Made by a program: the position numbers and the translations under genes. Positions 52,407 through 61,600 of a stretch of 64,000 bases of DNA are shown in pieces. This stretch comes from Saprospiraceae bacterium (GTDB lineage: Bacteria > Bacteroidota > Bacteroidia > Chitinophagales > Saprospiraceae). A model generated the notes under the pieces. It was given only the letters and a program-made list of their open reading frames with translations, did not search any database and had not been told where the DNA came from. Location: NCBI GenBank assembly GCA_016710115.1, contig JADJLN010000002.1, positions 434,001 to 498,000 on the forward strand, in the 5' to 3' direction. Each line of letters opens with the position of its first letter. Positions within the stretch are counted from its first letter, which is position 1.

Positions 52407-54313
52407 GCTCTCCGGGTTCGAGGTCCACGATGAAAGCAGCTCGCCAGTCTGAAATTCCCCGGGAAAAGCTGGAAATACAGGATAAAACGCAGTCGCTTTT
52501 CATTGCTGTTCAAATGAACGATGGCCATTCGCCAGTCTTCTTGCGGAACAATGTCCGGTTCTGGCAGTGAAACGAGATCCGCAAGGGCAATCTGTTCGGG
52601 ATGGATGATGAATTCTTCCAGCCGGCCTTGTTTCTGGAGCTGTCGTAAGGCTTCCCTGCTGACATCGTCATCGCATTCGACCATCCAGTTTTCAGTGGTG
52701 GGAAGATCCCCTCTGGGCTCCAGCATCTGAATATACCTGGAAGCAGCATCGCCCCGGTCTCCCTGCAGGAACAAACCGGTCTTGCGCAGAAGGGACCGGT
52801 AATCGAAAGGATTGGAATCAGACCGATACAGGTGATCGATGATGCGTGACAGAGAATATTCCGCGGATGGACTGGCTACCCATTCCAGGGCCAGGGCTTC
52901 CAGGGCAGTCGCATCAGGAGCTGAACACACCTGCATCAGACTGTCCTCGATCCTGATCCGTTGGGTCATGGGCAACGGGAATAACAGAGATTTTGCAAGT
53001 TCTGCAATGCCGGGAGAAAGGAGTAAACGTTCGCCCTGGTTCCGTGCATCTGACCGGAATGTAGAGGTGATTTCAGGGAAAGGCAGGTTGGCTGGTGGAA
53101 GGGCCGGATTCCATTGTGTCAGCATCTGTCGATAGACACCACTGTGTTGTCGAACGATGGCTGGGTCAGCATCAATAATGAGTTTATAGAATGATGAGGC
53201 CACGTTCGGATCGGGTGAAGCAAGATGGCGAAACCAGGATTCGACCAGGAGGAGATGATCCTCCATTTCGGGATAATAGGAGAATCGCTGGAGTTGATCG
53301 CTCCATACCCAATCGGCCGAAGAAGTATAGAAATGAAGGAGCCAGCTGTCCAGATCATCAGATTGAATGTCAAGACCGGTCATCTGGCGGAGGATGATCC
53401 TGTAATTAATCAGATCCGGTGGGGTATTATCCACCAGGTTGTGATGCGCTCGTGCCGCCAGGTAATAAAGGGATCTTGGATGGTGCGTTTTCAGCAGGTC
53501 ATAGATTGGTGCCCAGGGTGGAACCTGTGCCAAATGACAGGTAGTTAAAACACGGCCGTAAAAATCAACTGGTTCGTCATAGATAAATGGATAGACTGAA
53601 AACAGGGACTGATATTGATCTGAACGGAGTTGATCCAGGGGCAAGTGGAACTGAACAATGGAGGGTACCTGTTCGCTCCCGGCACTCAGATATATCCTGT
53701 TCTTCCATTTCGAAACTTTTTGTTGTGCTATCCCGGCCGTCTCAGAATAGTAGTCAATGAGCGTCAGTGTTGCTTCTCCAGGATCCCACCGGCTGAGAAT
53801 ATCCAGTAACCGGATCAGACTGTCGGGTGGATTGGAATGCACAGAAAGCAGACGATGGATCCGTCCGCAGATCAGAGGGGGACAAAAATTCTCCCACTCC
53901 TGATATGGCCAGTCGGAGAATGATTGATCACCATCGAACTGCTGGTTGGACATGCGATGTTCAGCATCGGGTATCGGAGCGACACAAAGCGTTGGGGGAG
54001 GGTATGCTGTTCCGGGGGGACAATAGAGGAAGGCCCCGACTTCCGGCCGATAGTGGAAGGCTGATTGGTGTCGATACCAGAGATCAAGATCGTGATCGGG
54101 GTTTCCCTGAAACGGGTTGGGTAGGACATGTTTCTGGAAAAGATCATCCCATTCAGCACCTTTTTTTTCCGTTCCAAGAAGATCGTATAGCGCTTTTGTT
54201 GAGCCTGCCTTCACCGCTAAGAAAGGATCTGGGCTCCGGTGTTGGCCAAGCGTTTTTTCTGGCACCACCACCGGAATCAGAAAAGAGAGTAGAATAAGCA
54301 GATTGTGCTTCAT
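52301..54313 (-). CDS. large secreted protein of unknown function, N-terminal piece
   Basis: 670 codons from ATG 54313 (MKHNLLILLSFLIPVVVPEKTLG, a signal peptide); a TTG 15 bases upstream is in frame. The body is mostly helical with scattered tryptophans and no catalytic motif I recognise. The natural frame seems to end near 52465 (ILYFQLFPG); the last 55 codons to 52301 look out of frame, and the continuation is in 51165-52406. Function unknown. Confidence 0.75.
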   Translation of the reverse strand: MKHNLLILLSFLIPVVVPEKTLGQHRSPDPFLAVKAGSTKALYDLLGTEKKGAEWDDLFQKHVLPNPFQGNPDHDLDLWYRHQSAFHYRPEVGAFLYCPPGTAYPPPTLCVAPIPDAEHRMSNQQFDGDQSFSDWPYQEWENFCPPLICGRIHRLLSVHSNPPDSLIRLLDILSRWDPGEATLTLIDYYSETAGIAQQKVSKWKNRIYLSAGSEQVPSIVQFHLPLDQLRSDQYQSLFSVYPFIYDEPVDFYGRVLTTCHLAQVPPWAPIYDLLKTHHPRSLYYLAARAHHNLVDNTPPDLINYRIILRQMTGLDIQSDDLDSWLLHFYTSSADWVWSDQLQRFSYYPEMEDHLLLVESWFRHLASPDPNVASSFYKLIIDADPAIVRQHSGVYRQMLTQWNPALPPANLPFPEITSTFRSDARNQGERLLLSPGIAELAKSLLFPLPMTQRIRIEDSLMQVCSAPDATALEALALEWVASPSAEYSLSRIIDHLYRSDSNPFDYRSLLRKTGLFLQGDRGDAASRYIQMLEPRGDLPTTENWMVECDDDVSREALRQLQKQGRLEEFIIHPEQIALADLVSLPEPDIVPQEDWRMAIVHLNSNEKRLRFILYFQLFPGNFRLASCFHRGPRTRRAWKKHQQMKRSSDSSNMFPDCTIWRTAWTGGKCTG

Positions 54314-54495
54314 GGGTAATCGGCTCAAAGTTAGCGCTTAACGCATGAATCAGGCCGTTCATATTTGTGATTTCTCCTGATGACTGTATTGCCAGCTAAT
54401 CATGAGAATATCAATGAGTTGGAAGAGAATCTTCCAAGATCGGTCCGCGAGAAATTTCGATCATGTAAAATTCAGGTCATTCGGCTGCTGACTCC

Positions 54496-54527
54496 TTTGA
54501 TTTTCAATATGAATTCATGTATTTTCG
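54496..54527 (+). promoter_or_regulatory. possible promoter of the metalloprotease gene
   Basis: TTTG at 54496-54499 and TATTTTCG at 54520-54527 (one mismatch to TAnnTTTG), spacing 20. The coding ATG follows at 54565. Confidence 0.35.
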
Positions 54528-54564
54528 CAGATTATCCGGATTCAATATCAACACCAATAACTTT

Positions 54565-55539
54565 ATGATGCGAGTGAATTCTACCGTTGGCAGAATAGGC
54601 ATAGCTGTGCTTGTTTTTGCATTTGTGGCATGTTTGGGCGTATCCAGGATGTATGCTCAGGTTACGTTTACCGGAACCCCGGTCGACCTGGTGCAGAAAT
54701 CTGTGCTCCCGGAAGTGGCGGAATACCAGGTTTATCAACTGGATATCCATGCCATTTATGCGCACGTGATGAGTCAGTCAAACCAGATTGACATGACGCT
54801 GAAATTGGGTGCCATGCACCTGCCCATGTCGTTATTTGCAAATCCGGTACGACGATCGAACTATAAAATGTTCCTGTCTACCGCCAATGGAGTCCAGCAA
54901 TTACCGACCCGCCCCAACAAGACCTATGCAGGTGAGATTCAAACTACACAGGGTGGCGAGATCCGCCTGTTGATTGATGAGAACATGATCGGTGGGGCTT
55001 TTGCACATGAAGGTGCAGAATATATGATCGAACCGTTGTCCTATTACATCGACAATGCCGATGCGAATCTGGTAGTGGTGTATGAAGCATCGATCTCAAA
55101 ATCCATCCAGGAGATGACTTGCGGCACAGATATGGATTTGCACAAATCTGATGATCACGGATTGAACCCTGGCCCAGGTCCGGATGGAGATTCTGAAGGT
55201 GTGGTAGGCAGTGCTTGCAAACAGGTCGAATATGGAGCAGCATGCGACTGGTTGTTCTACAGCGAATATGGAGGTGCAGCGGGTGCTCAGAACCGGATCG
55301 ATCTGATCATGAACCTGGTTGAAGGTCAGTACAACAACGGCCAGCTCCAGCACACGTACGAATTTGATATTGTTGAATACTGGTTTTCAGATTGCAACAG
55401 CTGCGACCCTGGACAAACAATACCGACCCGGGAGTGCTTCTGGGCAGTTTTCGCAGTTGGGGAAACAGTGGTGGATTTACAGAAGATAATGATGTCGCCG
55501 GACTCTGGTCCAACCGTGACTTTGACGGTGGGACAATAG
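54565..55539 (+). CDS. secreted metzincin protease, N-terminal piece
   Basis: Start at ATG 54565 (second ATG 54568) with signal peptide VGRIGIAVLVFAFVACLGVSRMYAQ. The propeptide-like region (PVDLVQKSVLPEVAEYQVYQL...GGAFAHEGAEYMIEPLSYY) matches reprolysin-type proteins of Bacteroidota. The first part of the catalytic domain follows (CKQVEYGAACDWLFYSEYGG...NRIDLIMNLVEGQY). The natural frame is lost near 55410 (after NSCDP), continuing in the next piece; the last 40 codons here are out of frame. Confidence 0.8.
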   Translation: MMRVNSTVGRIGIAVLVFAFVACLGVSRMYAQVTFTGTPVDLVQKSVLPEVAEYQVYQLDIHAIYAHVMSQSNQIDMTLKLGAMHLPMSLFANPVRRSNYKMFLSTANGVQQLPTRPNKTYAGEIQTTQGGEIRLLIDENMIGGAFAHEGAEYMIEPLSYYIDNADANLVVVYEASISKSIQEMTCGTDMDLHKSDDHGLNPGPGPDGDSEGVVGSACKQVEYGAACDWLFYSEYGGAAGAQNRIDLIMNLVEGQYNNGQLQHTYEFDIVEYWFSDCNSCDPGQTIPTRECFWAVFAVGETVVDLQKIMMSPDSGPTVTLTVGQ

Positions 55540-56912
55540 GCATTGCCTACCTCAGCGGTATTTGCAACAGTTTCGGATACCATTGCCTTCAGGATTGGAC
55601 TTCCAATACCAGTCTGATGCGTGTGATGGTATCGCATGAATTGGGCCACAATTTCTCCTGTGAACATGACGCAGTAGGCTCAAATACAATTATGGCCCCG
55701 TCCGTGAATAACACGACAACATGGTCCAACGCATCCATCAGTGATATCAACAGCTATACCAATGGAGGTAGTGGATGGTGTATGAGTGGTTGCGTGCCCA
55801 ATTCCCCTCCGAACGGCATGTTTACGGCAGATGAACTCGAAGGTTGTGCTCCGTTGACTGTCCACTTTACGGATCAGAGTGTAAATAATCCGGATTCTTG
55901 GTTCTGGTCCTTCCCCGGTGGGACACCCTCGTTTTCAACCATGCAGAATCCGACGGTGACCTACAATGATGCAGGGCTTTATTCAGTCACATTGAAAGTA
56001 TCCAATGCGGCTGGTTCTGACGAGATCACGAAAGTGGACTATATCAATGTTCTGGATGTTCCCGTTCCGTTCTTTGAAGCGATTATTGATGAAGACTTTG
56101 TGACATTCATCAACATGTCTACCGGTGGAGTATCCTACTATTGGGATTTCGGTGATGGCGCCTTCAGCTTTGAAGAAAATCCCAGCCATACCTACGAAGA
56201 AGATGGAGTATATGAGGTGATCCTCAGCGTTACGAACCAGTGTGGCACCACCATGTATTCCGAGTTCATTACGATCGTGACACCGCCAATACCAGAATTC
56301 TCTGCTGATGAGACAATCGGTTGTGCACCACTGACTGTCAATTTTACTGACGCCTCTTCACCAAACACCACAAACTGGTCATGGCAATTTCCCGGAGGAA
56401 CACCGTCCTCCTCGACGTTGCAGAACCCGACGGTTGTTTATCAGAACAAGGGCAAATTCAATGTTTCTCTGACCGTGTCCAATGCTGCGGGTAGCAGTAC
56501 GTTGACACTGACGGACTATATTATTGTTAATGACGTGCCTACAGGTACGTTTGCAACTGAGTTGGTACCACCAGATACGGTCAAGTTCACCAACCAGACT
56601 CAGGATTGGGTATCCCTCCTCTGGGATTTTGGTGACGGATCCAGCAGTACGGATGTAAACCCCGTTCATGCCTATGCCATGGAAGGCGATTACCTGGTCA
56701 CTCTGACGGCTACGAATGGTTGCGGTGATTTTGTGATCGAACAGGTTGTCACGATTACGGCTCCTCCTACCTCGGATTTCTATGCTTCACCACTCACAGG
56801 TTGCACCCCATTTGTCGTTGAATTCACGGAAAATGCCTCTGAAAATGCGACGGATTATACCGGTCTTTCCCGGGTGGTGATCCTGCGTTTTCATCAGATC
56901 CGAATCCGATAG
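55392..56912 (+). CDS. metzincin catalytic core and first PKD domains (middle piece)
   Basis: Real sequence from about 55410. It contains GSFRSWGNSGGF, then the zinc site HELGHNFSCEHD (55635-55670; HExxHxxxxxHD, the metzincin signature), and NTIMAPSVNNTTTWSNASISDI with the Met-turn-like IMAPS. About four PKD domains follow, each with an FxxxxxxGCAPLTVxFTD start or a YYWDFGDG core. The frame breaks near 56862, where one lost T would restore TWSFPGGDPAF, and continues in the next piece. Confidence 0.82.
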   Translation: MQQLRPWTNNTDPGVLLGSFRSWGNSGGFTEDNDVAGLWSNRDFDGGTIGIAYLSGICNSFGYHCLQDWTSNTSLMRVMVSHELGHNFSCEHDAVGSNTIMAPSVNNTTTWSNASISDINSYTNGGSGWCMSGCVPNSPPNGMFTADELEGCAPLTVHFTDQSVNNPDSWFWSFPGGTPSFSTMQNPTVTYNDAGLYSVTLKVSNAAGSDEITKVDYINVLDVPVPFFEAIIDEDFVTFINMSTGGVSYYWDFGDGAFSFEENPSHTYEEDGVYEVILSVTNQCGTTMYSEFITIVTPPIPEFSADETIGCAPLTVNFTDASSPNTTNWSWQFPGGTPSSSTLQNPTVVYQNKGKFNVSLTVSNAAGSSTLTLTDYIIVNDVPTGTFATELVPPDTVKFTNQTQDWVSLLWDFGDGSSSTDVNPVHAYAMEGDYLVTLTATNGCGDFVIEQVVTITAPPTSDFYASPLTGCTPFVVEFTENASENATDYTGLSRVVILRFHQIRIR

Positions 56913-56941
56913 TAACCTATAACAGTCCGGGGAAATACGAT

Positions 56942-58273
56942 GTGATGTTGATCGTATCGAATTTTGCAGGGTCTGATACAGCAATGTTTGTCGATTATAT
57001 CGATGTCATTTCTACGCCGGAAGCCAGCTTTACTTCTGTCGGTGAAGGGTTGGTTCAATTCACAAATACCTCTCTTTACGGCACTTCCTTTTCCTGGGAC
57101 TTCGGGGACGGAATGTCCAGCAACGAAGAGAACCCTGAACATCAATATCAGGCTGAAGGTGAATATGTAGTGATCCTGACGGTGACCAATGATTGTGGTA
57201 CGGATGTCTATACGCAGACAGTTACAATCACGTTGCCGCTCACGGCTGGTTTCAAGGCAAGCACCACATCAGGTTGTGCGCCGGTAGAGATCACCTTTAC
57301 CAATTCCAGCTCGCCCAATGCGACAGGCTGGTCCTGGTCTTTCCCCGGTGGCAATCCGGCTACATCTACCTTGAAGAATCCGACTGTGAGCTATGAAGAT
57401 GACGGGCAATACACCGTAACCTTGATCGTATCCGGAGCTTCCGGATTTGATACACTGGAATTGACCAATTACATCCTTGTCGGAGCAGGACCAACATCCA
57501 TGTACTCCAACGTGACGACCGACAACAAAATGCAGTTCCTCAATGAATCAACGGATGCATTGTCGTTCATTTGGGACTTCGGCGATGGCAATACCAGTTT
57601 TGAGGAAAATCCGATCCATGAATATGCAGAGGAAGGACTCTATCATGTTACACTGCTGGTGACCAACGCCTGCGGAATCAGTTCATCTTGTCAGCCGGTC
57701 CATGTGTTCTTTGACAAGGTCGCAAATTTCACTTCCGATATTCGGGAGGCATGTGCAACCAGTATGGTCGTCGATTTCGAAGATCTTTCTGATCAGACTC
57801 CGGATACCTGGCAATGGACCTTCGAAGGCGGCATTCCAGCAACTTCGACCAGCCAGAATCCAAGTGTTACCTACCTGACACCAGGCATTTTTGATGTGGA
57901 GTTGATCGTTTCGGGCACAGGATGGACGGATACATTGCTTCTGACGGATTATATCCGCCTGTTTGATTCCATTCCGACTGCAGACTTCACCTATACGACC
58001 AAGCTGTTGGATGCAGAGTTCACCAACACAACAGTCTTCGGCACTTGCTATTTATGGGATTTCGAACTGGCCGCATCGAGCCTGGAGATCGATCCGGAAC
58101 ACACTTTCTCTTCTTTCGGATCCTATAATGTGCGTTTGATCGCTTCGAATGCCTGTGGAACAGATACGATCATTCAGACTGTGATGGTCAACAACAGTGC
58201 TGTGACATTGCCTGATTTTTCTGACCAGTGTCCAGATCATGCCAAATCCATCGAACGGATTGTTTGTTCTTGA
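56942..58273 (+). CDS. PKD-domain region of the metalloprotease (third piece)
   Basis: Open and in natural frame from about 56862. It holds further PKD domains (FSWDFGDGMSSNEENPEHQY, FIWDFGDGNTSFEENPIHEY, TWQWTFEGGIPATS and others), so the whole protein carries about eight PKD units that probably mediate glycan or protein binding at the surface. The frame breaks near 58235 after TLPDFS, and the sorting tail is in the neighbouring frame. Confidence 0.8.
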   Translation: MMLIVSNFAGSDTAMFVDYIDVISTPEASFTSVGEGLVQFTNTSLYGTSFSWDFGDGMSSNEENPEHQYQAEGEYVVILTVTNDCGTDVYTQTVTITLPLTAGFKASTTSGCAPVEITFTNSSSPNATGWSWSFPGGNPATSTLKNPTVSYEDDGQYTVTLIVSGASGFDTLELTNYILVGAGPTSMYSNVTTDNKMQFLNESTDALSFIWDFGDGNTSFEENPIHEYAEEGLYHVTLLVTNACGISSSCQPVHVFFDKVANFTSDIREACATSMVVDFEDLSDQTPDTWQWTFEGGIPATSTSQNPSVTYLTPGIFDVELIVSGTGWTDTLLLTDYIRLFDSIPTADFTYTTKLLDAEFTNTTVFGTCYLWDFELAASSLEIDPEHTFSSFGSYNVRLIASNACGTDTIIQTVMVNNSAVTLPDFSDQCPDHAKSIERIVCS

Positions 58274-58474
58274 ACTGACAGGGAATCCGACAGGAGAAGT
58301 TCGATTCGATGTTCTGGATATTCTGGGCCAGCAGGTCCATGCGGGAACGGTAGATTTCTCTTCCTCCCCGTCAGACATTCTGTCGTGTTGCCAAATGTGC
58401 CATCCGGTCAGTATATCCTTCGAATTTGGGATGGTCAACGTCCTTATGCAATGAGAATGCAGATCGCCAGATAA
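58239..58474 (+). CDS. T9SS sorting tail of the metalloprotease (last piece, frameshifted)
   Basis: Reads MPNPSNGLFVLELTGNPTGE and VRFDVLDILGQQVHAGTV, the PxPxxGxF and LGQxV signature of a type A type IX sorting domain. A further one-base shift near 58375 restores SVVLPNVPSGQYILRIW and the end YAMRMQIAR with stop at 58472-58474. The entire protease gene is therefore 54565-58474, about 1300 residues, with four shifts. Confidence 0.72.
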
Positions 58475-58500
58475 GATTTGGGACGATTTCCCGGATACAG

Positions 58501-58535
58501 AAAGGGGGCAGGCCAGGCGCTTGCCCCCTTTCCTT
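58501..58535 (+). terminator. rho-independent terminator after the protease gene
   Basis: Perfect 10-bp stem AAAGGGGGCA (58501-58510) / TGCCCCCTTT (58522-58531) followed by a T-rich tract, 27 bases beyond the restored stop at 58474. This supports the restored end of the gene. Confidence 0.8.
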
Positions 58536-58618
58536 TTCGTATCCATTAGGACAGGGCTGGCACTGTCTTCAGCAATGTTCGTATTCCTTTCGTGAACACA
58601 CCAGAAGAAGCAGTCAAC

Positions 58619-58649
58619 TTGCCTTCTGTCTGGAAACCCTGTATCTTTA
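58619..58649 (+). promoter_or_regulatory. promoter of the giant surface protein gene
   Basis: TTG at 58619-58621, 20-base spacer, then TATCTTTA at 58642-58649 (one mismatch to TAnnTTTG), 17 bases before the ATG at 58667. It lies just after a terminator, as expected for a new transcription unit. Confidence 0.5.
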
Positions 58650-58666
58650 ACGCACGGTAACCTGTC

Positions 58667-61600
58667 ATGTCAAGAAGGACAGGATTGTCCCTATTCCCGC
58701 CACACATGGTTTCGATAATCCCAGAAACATGTCTTCTTCGTCAAGGGTTGTTGACTCTTGTTCTACTGTTGGTTGCGTTCTGTGCGCAAAGCCAGGATTG
58801 TGATTGTCTCAATTGTCCGCAAGCGCTTCCTCCTCCGGGATTGGACTCCTGTCAGACGCTGGAATTTATCCTGAATATCAAGGGCGCCGAAAATGATGAC
58901 CTGGCCCATCCTTTCCAGGGTGTATGCGGGTTGCAAGTCCATTTTCAGCATAATTATGTCTGGTCCCTGTCGATGTGCCTGATCAGTCCGGGAGGCGATA
59001 CCATCGAGCTGATCGGACCTTCCATGACTTCCGGATTTGCAAGTTCTGCATTCAGTTCGTGGAATATCTCCTTTGTTCAGTCCAGTATCCTCCCGAATCC
59101 CGATCCCGGCAAATTTGGACAATGGACAAATAACCAGCTTTGGGCCGCATTTGAATCCTATACAGGATCCTACCATCCGTATAAGGGAAACCTGGAAGAT
59201 TTTGATTCGGGTCCGGTAAATGGACAATGGAAGATCCTGGTCAAGAATTGTACGGAATTGGAAAAGGGAACCTTTATCAATTTTTCCATTCTCTTTTGTG
59301 ATGACTCGGGGATCGACTGCAGTTGCCAGGCATATGCAGGCAAACTGAATAAAAATCAGAACCTGTCATTTTGCGAACATGACCCTGGACTGGCCCTTGA
59401 CCTGAAACCGGTTTTTCTCGCACCCCAACCGGATACAGCGGATTACGGATACACATTTATCCAATCCAGCAACGGGGTCATCGAGAAGTACATAGATACC
59501 GTTGATCTGACCGGGGCACTTCCCGGACTATATCAGATTTGCGGGTTGTCCTACCTCAAAAAGGATCTTGACAGTATCCCAGCTCCAGACGGTCTGTTGT
59601 CTGTAAGCGCTCTGCGGGAATCGTTATTCAGCGATGCACCTCCATTCTGCGGTGATATCACCAATAATTGCCTGAATATCCTCATTGCAGCCCCACCTCC
59701 TTTACAGGTGATCGATACCATCCTTTGTGCGGGAAAATGTTATCCATTAGGGGGCAATTTGTATTGTGAATCAATTTCAGTGACGGATACCTTTCCGACC
59801 ATTACCGGGTGTGATAGTATTGTTACTCTCAACCTCATTGTCCAGAATGCAGATGTCATTCACCTGACAGACACGATATGTGATGGAGAATTCAAGATTG
59901 TTGGCACCAACTTTTACAATAAAACAGGACAATTTCGCGATACGCTGATCAGTCCGTTCACAGGATGTGACAGTATTGTTCAGCTCGATCTCGTTGTCAT
60001 CAATATTGAAGCTCATGCGGTCGCTCAGGGTATCCTGGATTGCACGACACCGACCGTCGGGATCAGCGGTGTAAGTTCCCTGTTTAATTATCAGAATCCG
60101 TTGATCCAGTGGATCCCCGGGCCGGGGGGGCAGGTTGTTGGCGGACAACAGACCCTCTTTGCCCTGGTCAATCAGCCGGCGGTCTATACACTCAAGCTCA
60201 GTGTCACTCTGGCCAGTGGCAAAGTGTGTTCGGATTCGGCTGCAGTGACGGTGATGGCAAATCCGGAAATCCCGGACCTGAAGGGGCCATCCAAGGTGGC
60301 GTATTGTGAAGGCAGTATAGTCAACCTCAACCAGGCAGGGTTTTCGGATATGAGTCAATTGGGAGGGCAATTGTCTTTCCATGATGACATGCCACTGGAC
60401 ACATCCACCCAGATCGGCCCCATGGTTGACCCCACCCAGGTGGATACCGTGTTTGTGTTCTATCGGTATGGAAACTGTACGGATACACTTTCGTTTACCT
60501 GGACCGAGATTCCGGCACCGGCAGCAGCGGTGAAATCCACCATCCATATCTGTAACTCGGACGGAGGCGGCATTTTCAATACGCTGGTCAATTTTGATAC
60601 ATTGATTACCAATGCAAATGTAGTTGGGTCCTGGTCCAATACGGATGGAGCCCCGGTCGGAGGTATTTTTTCGATACTGGATTTCAGTGGAGTTCCTGGT
60701 CCTGTATCCTATACATTTACCTGGACATCCCTGAATGCAACTGCACCATGTGCAAACATTACCCGGTTCATTGAGATATTTGTGGAGAATTGTGCCTGCC
60801 CCAGTGTAGCAACAATCCCACCGGGACCATTTTGTACGACGGATCCCGGTGTCCATCTGCAGAATTTCGAACTGACCCAGGAGCCCGGGTCATGGTCGTT
60901 GACACAGGTCCCATCGGGAAGTAATCCGGCGCAAATTTTTCAAGACAGCCTGGTTGTTACGGCAAAAGACACGGGTGATTATATGCTGGTCTTCAAACTG
61001 ACCAATGCACCGCCGCCAGGGTGTCCTGACAGTACAGCTCATCTGGTCTCAGTACATGCCCCGCCTGTTCTCCAATTGGCAGCCAGCGATACCGTATGCA
61101 ACCAGATGGCCAATGGGCAATGGCCGACCACAATCCACCTGGATAGCTTGATCCTGTTCGGCCCACCCAACGGGGTTTGGCTGGAAATTGATGCATCAGG
61201 AGCATCTGGAGCCATTCCTTCACTTGACTTTACCGGCGTGCCGCCGGGAAAGTATACCTATCAGTACACCACATCGGCTGCCCAGATGCCTTGTCCGGAG
61301 GCTGTAGGAACAACTGAGGTGGTGGTGGTCAATTGCCTTTGTCCCCCGCTCGAGGTCAGTGCTCTGGATACGGTGTGCAATGATGTGAATGCCGTCCAAC
61401 TCGCCGACTTTGAGATCAATGTGGCATCCGGCCTGTGGAGCCTGGCTCAGGCTCCTTCCGGCATCAAACCGGCAATTATTCTGGGAAATCAGTTGCAAGT
61501 TGTCGGATCGGACACAGGGCACTATACGCTCGTCTATTCACTGATTCCGCCACCTCCTGCAAGTTGCCCCCAAACGGATACTCTGGACCTCGTTCTGTTA

